A program made the translations under genes and the position numbers. A stretch of 63,200 nt of DNA from the NCBI GenBank assembly GCA_022824585.1, contig JAJDZN010000035.1, positions 1-63,200 on the forward strand, read 5' to 3'. Origin of the DNA: Bryobacterales bacterium. GTDB taxonomy: Bacteria; Acidobacteriota; Terriglobia; Bryobacterales; UBA6623. The notes beneath the pieces were generated by a model. It was not told the DNA's origin. It was given only the letters and a program-made list of their open reading frames with translations, and made no database searches. How positions within the stretch are numbered: the first letter of the stretch is position 1; each line of letters starts with the position of its first letter. This document shows positions 50,572 to 59,105 of this stretch, piece by piece.

Positions 50572-51915
50572 TCACTGCCCGAGGTGCTTTTTGAACAGTC
50601 TCGCGATATCGGTGCAATGCTGCACCACATCTCGCTGGTTCTCTGCCTCAACCATGACCCTGACGACCGGCTCGGTGCCCGAGTAGCGGATCACCACCCG
50701 ACCGCGGCCGGCTAGCTCAAGCTCCCGGTCGGCCACCGCGTCGCGGATTTCGGGTAATTGCTCGAGCGGGCGCTTCTCCCTCACGCGCACGTTGATCAGC
50801 TTCTGCGGGGAAACCTTCAAGCGGCTGCGGAGTTCGCTGCACGGCACGCCCTCTTCGACGATGGTGCGCAACACCATAAGCAGGCTCAGCAAGCCATCAC
50901 CGGTCGTGGAGTAATCACCGAAGATCACATGGCCGGACTGCTCTCCGCCGAGTGCCGCACCGGTGGACAGCATCTCATCGATCACATACTTGTCGCCCAC
51001 CGGCGTGCGGACCAGTTTGATTCCTTGGTCCTGCAGAGCCAGCTCGAGCCCGAGGTTGGACATGACCGTCGCCACGACCAAGTTGTCCGGCAGCATTTCT
51101 TTGCGCTTCAACGCTTGCGCCATCAGCAGCAAGACGTTGTCGCCGTTCAACTCGCCGCCGAACTCGTCCACGAACAGGCAGCGGTCGGCGTCGCCATCAA
51201 GCGCCGCACCGAAATCCGCTCCGCTGGCAACGACCTCCTCGGCCAAGCGGTCCATGTGCAGGGCGCCGCAATCGAGATTGATGTTCCTCCCGTTCGGAGC
51301 ACAGGCGATGAACTTTACGTCCGCGCCGATCGCTTCGAACAAGATCGGGGCGACCTCGGATGCAGCACCGTTCGCACAGTCCACGACGAAACGCAGGTGC
51401 CGCGCCTGCCGTGGCACCGCGCCGGCGCGCACTAGGTGCCGCGCGTACTGCAAAGCGACATCGGGCTCATCATCGGGCTCGATCGCTCGTACTCGACCGG
51501 GCTGCGCCAGCAGGCCCTCGACGCGCCCTTCGATTTCCGACTCAGTCTGGTCCGGCAACTTGTAGCCGAACGGGCCGAACACCTTGATGCCGTTGTCGTC
51601 GAACGGGTTATGCGACGCCGACACCTCGATGCCCAGCGAATAGTCTCCCTGCTGTGTGGCATAGGCCACCGCGGGCGTGGGCACTACGCCGGCGAACGCG
51701 TGCGCGGCTCCACCGTCCTGCAGGCCGGCTGCCAACAGCCGCACGATGTGCATGCTCGACACACGCGTGTCCATGCCGATGAGCACATTGGGGTTTCGAG
51801 ACTTCGCGATCTGGCCGGCCAATGCGCGGCCAACGGCGTACACGGTCTTGTCGTCGAGGGGGAATTCGCCGGAACGACCGCGAATTCCGTCCGTGCCGAA
51901 GAGCTTGAGAGACAT
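50572..51915 (-). CDS. glmM: Phosphoglucosamine mutase (GlmM)
   Basis: GlmM interconverts glucosamine 6-phosphate and 1-phosphate on the route to UDP-GlcNAc for peptidoglycan. The 447-aa protein begins LKLFGTDGIRGRSGEFPLD, has the phosphoserine loop VSASHNPFDDNGIK (S101), the metal loop DGDADRCLFVDE, GGEQSGHVIF and the phosphate-binding RYSGTEPVVRVMVE. A TACAAT box lies 39 nt upstream. Confidence 0.97.
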   Translation of the reverse strand: MSLKLFGTDGIRGRSGEFPLDDKTVYAVGRALAGQIAKSRNPNVLIGMDTRVSSMHIVRLLAAGLQDGGAAHAFAGVVPTPAVAYATQQGDYSLGIEVSASHNPFDDNGIKVFGPFGYKLPDQTESEIEGRVEGLLAQPGRVRAIEPDDEPDVALQYARHLVRAGAVPRQARHLRFVVDCANGAASEVAPILFEAIGADVKFIACAPNGRNINLDCGALHMDRLAEEVVASGADFGAALDGDADRCLFVDEFGGELNGDNVLLLMAQALKRKEMLPDNLVVATVMSNLGLELALQDQGIKLVRTPVGDKYVIDEMLSTGAALGGEQSGHVIFGDYSTTGDGLLSLLMVLRTIVEEGVPCSELRSRLKVSPQKLINVRVREKRPLEQLPEIRDAVADRELELAGRGRVVIRYSGTEPVVRVMVEAENQRDVVQHCTDIARLFKKHLGQ

Positions 51916-51954
51916 GGGTTTGGGAAGCCGCCAAAGAGCGCGGAAGCTCCCCTG

Positions 51955-51960
51955 ATTGTA
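51955..51960 (-). promoter_or_regulatory. -10 box TACAAT of glmM
   Basis: On the minus strand TACAAT is 39 nt before the glmM ATG, giving a leader of about 33 nt. It lies downstream of the nested stem at 52039-52112, so that structure would not be in this glmM mRNA. Confidence 0.45.
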
Positions 51961-52038
51961 CGACTTTCATGCACTTCCGATCCGGCGAAAAAGTTCCTGG
52001 AGGGAGGCAAATCCTGCCCTGGCGATGGGCAAGGCCCA

Positions 52039-52112
52039 CCCTCTCCCGGTTCGCGGCACTCGGTCGACAGACGCCGAAGCGATCAGCCGGCGACAAGGTG
52101 CGAACCCGAGGG
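52039..52112. repeat. Nested stem structure between the aldo/keto reductase gene and glmM
   Basis: Three nested helices: CCCTC/GAGGG (52039-52043 with 52108-52112), GGTTCGC/GCGAACC (52048-52054 with 52100-52106) and CGCCG/CGGCG (52072-52076 with 52088-52092), with small internal loops. There are 17 pairs in 74 nt. It starts 11 bp beyond the reductase stop codon. There is no U-tract and I match it to no known RNA family. Confidence 0.45.
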
Positions 52113-52123
52113 CAAGCGCTCCC

Positions 52124-53125
52124 TTAAGCGGCGAACCCGTGCATTTTCCGGTAGATCGAGCTGTCGTAGCGCTGGGTCGACTTGAAGTGCTCGTGGCGAC
52201 CGTCTCCTGCTTCGGGATACGCCAGAGCCTGTATCGCTTCGCGATCCTCATCTGAGAGTCCGCGGAACTGGCGAGCAATCTCCACATCGGCCATCAACTG
52301 TTCCATCGTCAAATAGCCGCGGACGATCGACGAAACTGGCACGTTCAGCGCCCAGCGCACGCACATCTCGGCGGTGACCTTGGTGGTCGACGGGATTTCG
52401 CCAATCCGCGGCCCGCCGCCCAAGCATTTCATCCCGATCACGCCCACATCCTTGGCCAGGCACATCGGCACGACTTCCTTCTGGAAGGACCGGTAGAAGT
52501 AGTCCATCGGATTGATGGGCATCTGCGACGAAGCCCATTCGTACCCCTTGCCCAGCATTTTGAGGTGGATGCGCGGGTGCTTGTGCCCGGTAAACCCGAT
52601 GTAGCGCACCTTGCCAGCCTGCTGCGCCTCCAGCGCCACCTTGAGACCGCCGCGCCCAAACACCCATTCCGGGTCATTGTCGTAGTTGATCTCATGGAAC
52701 TGCCACAGGTCGATGTAGTCCGTCTGCATGCGCGTGAGGCTGTCTTCCAAGCACTGGCGGGCGAACTTCTCGTCGCGACCGGAATTCTTGGTCATCAGGA
52801 AGACCTGCTCCCGGCGACCCTTGAGAGCCTTGCCCATGAACTCCTCGGCATACCCGTCGTGGTATGCCCAAGCGTTGTCCCAGAAGAAAACACCGTTGTC
52901 TACCGCGGCGTGGGCCAGCTTGAGCGCGACCGGCTCGCCATCGTCCTGCGCAGCGCGGCCCAAGTGAGCCCCGCCGAGGCACAGGATCGAGACCTGCTCG
53001 TCCGTGCGTCCCAGCCGGCGAGTCGGAATGCCCCGGCCAGCGTCGTCTTGGGCAATCGCCTGTGCCGCCAGCGCGCCAAGGCCCGAGCCCGCGGCAGCTG
53101 GATGCGAGATTCTCGAATTCGCCAT
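52124..53125 (-). CDS. Aldo/keto reductase with N-terminal signal-like segment
   Basis: A 333-aa NADPH-dependent oxidoreductase of the AKR fold. The tetrad is visible: Asp in FFWDNAWAYHDGY with its Tyr, Lys in LMTKNSG and His in LWQFHEIN. GKVRYIGFTGHKHPRIH and VIGMKCLGGG follow. The N-terminus (ISHPAAAGSGLGALAAQAIAQDD) resembles a Tat signal that has lost its twin arginine (SR). ATG 53125 is favoured because TATACT lies 7 nt upstream; a start at 53155 would lie upstream of that box. The substrate is unknown. Confidence 0.87.
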   Translation of the reverse strand: MANSRISHPAAAGSGLGALAAQAIAQDDAGRGIPTRRLGRTDEQVSILCLGGAHLGRAAQDDGEPVALKLAHAAVDNGVFFWDNAWAYHDGYAEEFMGKALKGRREQVFLMTKNSGRDEKFARQCLEDSLTRMQTDYIDLWQFHEINYDNDPEWVFGRGGLKVALEAQQAGKVRYIGFTGHKHPRIHLKMLGKGYEWASSQMPINPMDYFYRSFQKEVVPMCLAKDVGVIGMKCLGGGPRIGEIPSTTKVTAEMCVRWALNVPVSSIVRGYLTMEQLMADVEIARQFRGLSDEDREAIQALAYPEAGDGRHEHFKSTQRYDSSIYRKMHGFAA

Positions 53126-53132
53126 GGCAACT

Positions 53133-53138
53133 AGTATA
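53133..53138 (-). promoter_or_regulatory. -10 box TATACT, 7 nt before the aldo/keto reductase ATG
   Basis: TATACT on the minus strand is followed by 7 nt and the ATG at 53125. It is one of the best matches to a sigma-70 -10 element in the window and implies a leaderless mRNA. Confidence 0.55.
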
Positions 53139-53231
53139 TGCGAGAGGGCGCGCATGCGAAGCTAGCGTCACCCTAGGCCCGCGCACGGTTTCGGCGCGAC
53201 GCCGGGCCCGATGCCGCGAGCGCCCGCGCCG

Positions 53232-53726
53232 CTATCGGCCAGGCTGGGTGGGAGCGAAGAATCCTGCGGGTGCCAAGCCGACGATTCTCCAGCGCTTGCC
53301 ACGCTTGCGCACCGAGACGCGGAGGGTCTGGCGACGCCGCTCCACGGGCCCCGGATCCAGCTTGGGCGTGAGTTCCAGCAACCAATCCACGCTGGCGGTC
53401 CACTGCTCGGGGCCGCCCTCGGGAACGCCGACAGAGACTGACGACGCAATGCGGCGGTGTGCGGTCAGCGCTCCAATGTCTTCTCGGAGGGCGGCGTAGC
53501 CGTCAAACGAGGCGCGGTCGAAAAGCCCCATGAAGAGCGCTGCGTTGGCTGACTGCAGGGAGCGGCTGGCATCCAGCAGCAGCCGCTTGATGCCGGTGGC
53601 TGGATCGGAGCCCTGGGAACGCGCCGCGGTCGGAGACGCCAAGAGCGCGACGACCGCGAAGACCGCCCCCAACCGGCGGCATCGAGCTCCGCTCAGGCCT
53701 GTCGTCAGGCTCGCTTGCGCGACCAT
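53232..53726 (-). CDS. Small secreted protein of unknown function
   Basis: A 164-aa protein with a Sec signal (RRLGAVFAVVALLASPTAARSQG). The mature part, LLLDASRSLQSANAALFMGLFDRASFDGYAALREDIGALTAHRRIASSVSVGVPEGGPEQWTASVDWLLELTPK...RWRIVGLAPAGFFAP, has the helix-helix-then-sheet pattern of NTF2-like domains, which is only a fold guess. The start at 53726 avoids overlap with the upstream gene; a longer frame reaches 53798. It follows the GMC-type dehydrogenase pair on the same strand. Confidence 0.65.
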   Translation of the reverse strand: MVAQASLTTGLSGARCRRLGAVFAVVALLASPTAARSQGSDPATGIKRLLLDASRSLQSANAALFMGLFDRASFDGYAALREDIGALTAHRRIASSVSVGVPEGGPEQWTASVDWLLELTPKLDPGPVERRRQTLRVSVRKRGKRWRIVGLAPAGFFAPTQPGR

Positions 53727-53757
53727 TCTGCCAGCCAGCGGCCCGCCGAACGCAGCA

Positions 53758-54465
53758 TCACGCGTCGCGCAGCGAGCTGCGCTTGAAAGCGTAATCAATC
53801 GCCTCTCGGGGCACCGTGTACTCGGTGTGCGCGGAATTTCCCAGAAAGCCTAGATCCTTGATTCCCGCGGGACTGGTGTAGTACGCATCTACGATCAGAC
53901 GGCGCGACCAGCCAAAGAACTCCAGCCCTTGACGCATGTCGGACGGCGACTTGACGCCAAAGACAGAAAAGCGCCGGTATTCCCGGGTGTCCCAACTCGT
54001 TTCCGCGCCGGTTTCGTTGCGCTCGGCATCTACCAGCGAGTCCAGCAGTCCGGTCTGCGCCTGCTCCGAGCACTCTACGAAGCGCGCGCCGTCTCGCTCG
54101 ACCGAGGCGTTGTCCAACCACAGGATTCCGCCGGAAAAGACATGGGCCAGCTCTTCGTTCTGGCTCGACAGCAGGTCAATGAACTCCGGAGCGCCGCCCT
54201 CGCGACCGCTCGGCCCGCCCTCGTCAGCCGGCACGATCAACTCCGACAGCCGCTCCAACGTGCGGAACTCGTGCTCGTTGAAGTACTTGATCTTGTACTG
54301 GCCCTGCAGCGTGCGCTCCTCGCCGACCTGCTGGTGGACCTGGGCCGCGTCCGCCGGGTCCATGCCTTGGCCGAGCCCGGCGGCGGTTAGCGCCAGCGCG
54401 ATCCGCCGCAGGGCGTCCCGCCTTGACAGTGCGTCCAGAGACACGAATCCTTGGGTGCTAGACAT
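53758..54465 (-). CDS. Gluconate 2-dehydrogenase subunit 3-like protein
   Basis: A 235-aa Tat-exported small subunit that accompanies GMC/FAD dehydrogenases. The signal is LSRRDALRRIALALTAAGLGQG. The domain shows YFNEHEFRTLERLSELIVPADEGGPSGREGGAPEFIDLLSS and EYRRFSVFGVKSPSDMRQGLEFFGWSRRLIVDAYYTSPAGIKDLGFLGN. It probably carries the flavin subunit out through the Tat pathway, since that subunit has no signal of its own. The start overlaps the GMC gene's 3' end by 8 bp. Confidence 0.9.
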   Translation of the reverse strand: MSSTQGFVSLDALSRRDALRRIALALTAAGLGQGMDPADAAQVHQQVGEERTLQGQYKIKYFNEHEFRTLERLSELIVPADEGGPSGREGGAPEFIDLLSSQNEELAHVFSGGILWLDNASVERDGARFVECSEQAQTGLLDSLVDAERNETGAETSWDTREYRRFSVFGVKSPSDMRQGLEFFGWSRRLIVDAYYTSPAGIKDLGFLGNSAHTEYTVPREAIDYAFKRSSLRDA

Positions 54466-56158
54466 TGCCTTTCCTCAGTTCCTCGGCTAGGTACTCCGCC
54501 GTGCGCCACGACAGCGCGTTGATCGTGAGTGTCGGATTCTTGTCCGGATTGCTGACGAAGCTCGCCCCGTCGGCCACGAATAGGTTCTTGACCTCGTGCG
54601 CCTGGCAATACCGGTTCAGCACCGAGCTGCCAGGATTGTCGCCCATGCGGGCGGTGCCGACCTCGTGGATGATTGAGCCCGGCACGGCGATTCCCTGGGC
54701 CTCGCGCGCAATGTTGCCGATCCCCAGCACGCGGCCGCCCGCCGCCTCGATCAAGTCGCGGAACGTGCGCTCCATGTGGCGCGCCTGCTTCCACTCGTAG
54801 TCGCTGAACGAGAAATGAAAACGCGGGACGGGAATCCCCCAGCGATCCACGGTGTCCGGGTCGATATCCATGTAGCTCTGGTTGTTGGGAATCATCTCGC
54901 CACGTCCGGACAGGCCGATTCCACAGCCGTACTCCTGGCGGATCCTGCGCTTCAGCTCGGCTCCGTATCCCGCCGCCCGCGCAGTTCTTCCGAAGCTGTT
55001 GGGGCCCGGCATGCGGAAGCCCCCGCCCATCTCGATGTGATACCCGCGCGGAAAGTCCAGCCGGTCGTGACGATCCCACAGCCACCACGGGGCGTACAGG
55101 TGCGCCCCTCCGAAGCCTTCCGTGTCGTAGCGTGGCAGGTTCTCTAGGGCCGGCAGCGTGCCGCGCAGGCTGAAGCCCACCGTGTCCATCAGATACCGCC
55201 CGACCAGCCCGGAGCCGTTGGCAATCCCGTCGGGGAAATGCTTGGACTTGGAATTGAGCATCAGCCGCGCCGTCTCGCACGCCGATGCCGCCAGCACCAC
55301 GGCCCGTCCGCGCAGGCGCTTCTCGGCCCTCGCTGCCTTGTCGACGTAGGCCACGCCCTTGGCGAGTCCCTGCTCGTCGACTTCGACCTCTCGCACCATC
55401 GCATCGGTGATCACGGACAGGTTGCCTGTCTTCATGGCGGGGAAGATATCCACCTGGGACGCCGAATAGTTCGAGGCCGTCAGGCAGCCGCGCCCGCATT
55501 GGCCGCAATAGTGGCAAGCGGGGCGGTCATTGAGAGCCCGGGTGATGACGGCGCGCCGGTTTGCGATGAACGGCACGCCGAGCTTCTTGCCAGCGGCGCG
55601 CACCAGGCGCTCGTGCACTTTCGGCGGCGGTGGCTCGTGGAACTTGCCGTCCGGCGCGCTGCGGATGCCCTCGACGGTGCCGGTGACGCCGATGTACTCT
55701 TCGGCGCGGTCATACCACGGCGCGATGTCGTCGTAGCCGATCGGCCAGTCCCAGCCGATGCCGTCGCGGGAGTACGGCTTGAAGTCCAGATCGGAAAAGC
55801 GGAAGGACATCCGGCCGTAGTGGTTGGTGCGCCCGCCCACCACGCGCGAGCGGAACCAGGCGAACTCGGTGCCGGGCGCGGAGGTGTACGGCTCGCCTTC
55901 CAACTCCCAACCGCCGCTGACCGCGGTCATGAAGCCGTAAGCTTGACCGGTGCCGAAGTATGCCTTGCCACCCTCTTCGGCCGCGCGGTGACCGTAATCG
56001 TGCGGCCACTTGTTGGTCTTGAAGTCCTTCTGCGGGTCCAACATCGGACCCGCCTCGAGCAGGGCGACGTTGATTCCCTTCTCGCTCAGGACGCGCGCCA
56101 TGGTGCCGCCGCCGGCACCGGCACCCACCACGACTACGTCGAACTCAGTCTCGGCCAT
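54458..56158 (-). CDS. GMC-family FAD-dependent oxidoreductase, probable sugar/alcohol dehydrogenase flavin subunit
   Basis: A 566-aa glucose-methanol-choline oxidoreductase. The FAD site is FDVVVVGAGAGGGTMARVLSEKGINVALLEAG, with GRTNHYGRMSFRFSD, a Cys cluster CHYCGQCGRGCLTAS, VVLAASACETARLMLNS and the C-terminal HEVGTARMGDNPGSSVLNRYCQAHEVKNLFVADGASFVSNPDKNPTLTINALSWRTAEYL. It pairs with the overlapping subunit 3 gene as in membrane-linked gluconate/sorbitol-type dehydrogenases. No cytochrome c subunit is adjacent. ATG 56158 is preferred over an upstream TTG. Confidence 0.92.
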   Translation of the reverse strand: MAETEFDVVVVGAGAGGGTMARVLSEKGINVALLEAGPMLDPQKDFKTNKWPHDYGHRAAEEGGKAYFGTGQAYGFMTAVSGGWELEGEPYTSAPGTEFAWFRSRVVGGRTNHYGRMSFRFSDLDFKPYSRDGIGWDWPIGYDDIAPWYDRAEEYIGVTGTVEGIRSAPDGKFHEPPPPKVHERLVRAAGKKLGVPFIANRRAVITRALNDRPACHYCGQCGRGCLTASNYSASQVDIFPAMKTGNLSVITDAMVREVEVDEQGLAKGVAYVDKAARAEKRLRGRAVVLAASACETARLMLNSKSKHFPDGIANGSGLVGRYLMDTVGFSLRGTLPALENLPRYDTEGFGGAHLYAPWWLWDRHDRLDFPRGYHIEMGGGFRMPGPNSFGRTARAAGYGAELKRRIRQEYGCGIGLSGRGEMIPNNQSYMDIDPDTVDRWGIPVPRFHFSFSDYEWKQARHMERTFRDLIEAAGGRVLGIGNIAREAQGIAVPGSIIHEVGTARMGDNPGSSVLNRYCQAHEVKNLFVADGASFVSNPDKNPTLTINALSWRTAEYLAEELRKGNV

Positions 56159-56227
56159 TGCCGTTTCCACCACCTCCAAGCCGCCTGCGCGGCGCGGGCC
56201 TGCCGCACCGCCTGTCCCCGGCCGCTG

Positions 56228-58177
56228 CTACTGGGCGGAAACCGGCAGCGGATCGGGCCGCCTGCTAACGACTCCATCATACGCTTCGGCGATGGAGATA
56301 TGATGCGCTGTGAGCATATGGCCCGTGGCGCGATCTAGGTTGATTCGCGCATTGGCGTACTCGTTCTGGGTCGCGATCACGCTGGTGCGGGCGTTCGCCA
56401 GGTCCCGCTGGGCTTGCACGACCTGAAAGATCGTGGACGCGCCCAGGTTGTACTTCTTCTGCTCGGCATCCAGCGTCTGTTGCTGCAAGTCCTGCGACTT
56501 CAGCGCGGCCGCGTAACGCGCTCGCGCCTGCTGGATGCGGATCAACGCCGACTGCACCTCGGTCCGGATCGCGTTGGCCGCCTGCACGAAGCGAATCTCC
56601 TGCTGGCGCTTCTCCAGCAGCGCCGCGGTGTAATCGGCGCGAGCCTGGCGATTCTTCAGCGGGATGTTGACCTGCATCCGAACCTGGTAGTCCGGGAAGT
56701 TGCGGCGCAGCAGCTGCCCGCCCGCGTTGACGAGCCCGCCGAGGAAGTATGGCGAGACCAGCGAACTTTCGCCCGGCAAGCCGCTAAAGAGTTCGTTCTC
56801 CGATCCGGACAGCGCATTGTTGGTCAGGTCCACGATCAGGTTCGCGCTGGGCAGCATGCCGTTCTTGACGCCGATCAAGCCCAAATCGGTGTTATTGAGG
56901 CGCAGGCGGTTCTGCTCCATGTCCGCGCGTGCCGCCAGCGCAACCTCCATCAGAGTGGGCAGCGGCTCGAACACCTCGCTTGGGTCGATCTCAATGTCTT
57001 GCGTCGGCACAATCTCGGCATGCAGCAACGTGGGGCTTGCGATTCCATTGACGCTGATGGCGTCCTTGAGGATGGTCTCCTGCAACTGCACCTCGGTCTG
57101 CGCCGCGGTCAGGTCTGCCTCGCGGGCCGCGACTTCGGCTTCGGCGCGGATGATCTCGATCGGCGCGAGCGTCCCGATCTCTACACGCCGCTTGTTGTCG
57201 CTGTAGAGCTTCTGCGCCAAGGCAAGGTTCTGCCGCTGGCTCTCGACCTGCGCCCGCAGCGAGACCAGGCCCCAGTAGATCCCGGCAACCCGCGACACGA
57301 CCTCTTCGACCTGTAGCTTGAATTGCAGGTTCGAGATCTCGTTGTTGTTCTTCGCGACCCTGATGTTACGCGTATTGACCGCCACGCCGAAGCCCTGCAG
57401 CAGGGGCTGAGTGACGCGCAGCGTGATCGCGCTGACCAGCGACGGGTTGAAGTTGGTGCGCACGCTGTTGGTGTCGCTTAGCGAGTTGGCCCAGATCAGC
57501 GCGGCCGTGGCACCGGAAATGAAGCCCGTGCGAACGCCCAGCTGAGAGTTGCTGATCTCGCGCACCAGCGTGTTCGTGCCCGTGACGAAGTTGCTGGTCT
57601 GCGGATTGGAGAAGTGCCCCCAATCGACGTTGCTGAAGATCGTGGGATCCAGATTCACGGCCTGGGTGCCAAAGAAAGTGCTGGCGTCGCCAATGTCCGC
57701 CGCCCCGCCTTGGCCGCCGGCAGCGCCGCCACCCCCGGCGCGCTGGGTGATGCCTGTGGCTTGGCCGGCCGGCCCGGCACCGCCGGTGTCGCCGAGGCCC
57801 GTGGAGAGCGTGCTGATCTGGTTCTGCACGCCGCGCAACTGCGCGCCCGACTTGGCCCGCATCAGGTCGTTGGCAGCACTCTGCGGGCCGTAGCGGGCCC
57901 ACGCAATATCGAGGTTGTTCTCGATCGCCAGCGCTAAGGCGTCCGCGAGCGACAAATAGATCTTCGCGTCGTGCAGCAGGCCTTCCAGCCGGCCGGAATT
58001 GCTCAGCGAGATCTCGGGAACATCCGGTGCCTTGAAGATATTGGTGAACGGCGGCCAGGCCGAGTTGCCCATGCTGTAGTCGGTCGGCCTAGACCTGATC
58101 TCTTGGGCGCTCGCGATCGGCTGCAGGAGCACTGCTGCGACTAGCAACAGCGATAGTTGGCCAGTCCAAATCTTCAT
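56228..58177 (-). CDS. TolC-family outer-membrane efflux protein
   Basis: A 649-aa outer-membrane channel protein. Signal: LSLLLVAAVLLQPIASAQ. Two OEP-type repeats are visible: YLSLADALALAIENNLDIAWARY...VEEVVSRVAGIYWGLVSLRAQVESQRQNLALAQKLYSDNKRRVEIG, and VRMQVNIPLKNRQARADYTAALLEKRQQEIRFVQAANAIRTEVQSALIRIQQARARY. A Gly-rich insert (GGAGPAGQATGITQRAGGGGAAGGQGG) breaks the first repeat. No inner-membrane pump or adaptor gene is adjacent. At about 650 aa it is longer than E. coli TolC. Confidence 0.9.
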   Translation of the reverse strand: MKIWTGQLSLLLVAAVLLQPIASAQEIRSRPTDYSMGNSAWPPFTNIFKAPDVPEISLSNSGRLEGLLHDAKIYLSLADALALAIENNLDIAWARYGPQSAANDLMRAKSGAQLRGVQNQISTLSTGLGDTGGAGPAGQATGITQRAGGGGAAGGQGGAADIGDASTFFGTQAVNLDPTIFSNVDWGHFSNPQTSNFVTGTNTLVREISNSQLGVRTGFISGATAALIWANSLSDTNSVRTNFNPSLVSAITLRVTQPLLQGFGVAVNTRNIRVAKNNNEISNLQFKLQVEEVVSRVAGIYWGLVSLRAQVESQRQNLALAQKLYSDNKRRVEIGTLAPIEIIRAEAEVAAREADLTAAQTEVQLQETILKDAISVNGIASPTLLHAEIVPTQDIEIDPSEVFEPLPTLMEVALAARADMEQNRLRLNNTDLGLIGVKNGMLPSANLIVDLTNNALSGSENELFSGLPGESSLVSPYFLGGLVNAGGQLLRRNFPDYQVRMQVNIPLKNRQARADYTAALLEKRQQEIRFVQAANAIRTEVQSALIRIQQARARYAAALKSQDLQQQTLDAEQKKYNLGASTIFQVVQAQRDLANARTSVIATQNEYANARINLDRATGHMLTAHHISIAEAYDGVVSRRPDPLPVSAQ

Positions 58178-58295
58178 AGGGGAGGGGATAGGGGCCAAAG
58201 CACTGCAGGCGAATGCAGAATCCCAGAAAGATTAGACGCTGCGGGGGGTCCGCTGGTTACGCGACGGGTGCCGGGAACCGCACCGCGAACAGCGC

Positions 58296-58301
58296 TACGC
58301 T
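58296..58301 (+). promoter_or_regulatory. -10-like box TACGCT, 9 nt before the truA GTG
   Basis: TACGCT is followed by 9 nt and GTG at 58311. A second AT-rich hexamer, TATATT, directly abuts the GTG and is too close to serve as its own -10. Confidence 0.35.
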
Positions 58302-58310
58302 GCGTATATT

Positions 58311-59105
58311 GTGGCCAGCGAGCGCAGTTGGAGACTCACGCTAGCATACGACGGCACCGCCTATAGCGGCTGGCAGGTCCAACCCGCCGCGACGACGATA
58401 CAAGGCACCGTCGAGGATGCGCTCGCGGTGGTCGAGGGACGACCCGTCAAACTCGCTGGCTCGGGACGCACCGATGCGGGCGTGCATGCACTGGCCCAGG
58501 TGTGCTCTTGCACGCTGGCCAGCCCGATTCCGGCCCACGGCCTGGTCAAGGCGCTCAATCGCCTCTTGCCGGCCGACATCCGGGTGACCGACGCCCGCTT
58601 GGCGCCGGAAGGGTTTCACGCTCGCCACTGGGCCACGGCCAAGACCTACGAATACCGGATTCAACGGGCGCCGATATGTCTGCCTTTCGAGGCTCGATTC
58701 GCCTATTGGCACCCGTATCCGCTGGACGAGGGCGCGATGCGCGCAGCGGCGTCGCGACTGGCCGGAGACCGCGACTTCCGCTCGTTCGCATCGAGCGGCG
58801 GCGGCGTCGAAGAGTCAACCGAGCGCTCGGTGTACTCGTCAGTGCTGGAAAGAGAGGCCGACTTGCTGGTCTACCGCGTGCGCGGTTCGGGCTTCCTATA
58901 CCGGATGGTGCGGAACTTCGTGGGCACGCTGCTAGAAGTCGGCCGGGGCAACTTCCAGCCCGATGACATCGACCGCATCATCGCTGCCCGCGACCGCCGC
59001 GAAGCGGGCCCCACCGCTCCGGCTCGGGGACTCTTCCTGGTGAGCGTGGAATACCCGGACGAGACCTTGGCTGCCGATGCGCCGCCCCTCAATTCGTCCG
59101 CGTGA
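58311..59105 (+). CDS. truA: tRNA pseudouridine(38-40) synthase (TruA)
   Basis: TruA isomerises uridines 38-40 in the tRNA anticodon arm. The 264-aa protein has RLTLAYDGTAYSGWQVQPAATTIQGTVEDAL, the catalytic Asp in GSGRTDAGVHALAQVC, YEYRIQRAPICLPFEARFAYWHPYPLD and GSGFLYRMVRNFVGTLLEVGRGN. GTG start at 58311. Its 3' end overlaps ispA by 17 bp on the opposite strand. Confidence 0.96.
   Translation: MASERSWRLTLAYDGTAYSGWQVQPAATTIQGTVEDALAVVEGRPVKLAGSGRTDAGVHALAQVCSCTLASPIPAHGLVKALNRLLPADIRVTDARLAPEGFHARHWATAKTYEYRIQRAPICLPFEARFAYWHPYPLDEGAMRAAASRLAGDRDFRSFASSGGGVEESTERSVYSSVLEREADLLVYRVRGSGFLYRMVRNFVGTLLEVGRGNFQPDDIDRIIAARDRREAGPTAPARGLFLVSVEYPDETLAADAPPLNSSA

Noticed and set aside
52039..52112. 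tRNA-like reading of GGTTCGC...GCGAACC
   Set aside because: The arms resemble a T-stem sequence, but the loop is 45 nt, no acceptor or anticodon arm can be drawn, and no CCA or discriminator pattern is present.
51956..52255. 99-aa plus-strand frame over the glmM-reductase gap
   Set aside because: No homology or ribosome-binding site; it runs into the antisense of the reductase gene. The nested stem explains the gap better.
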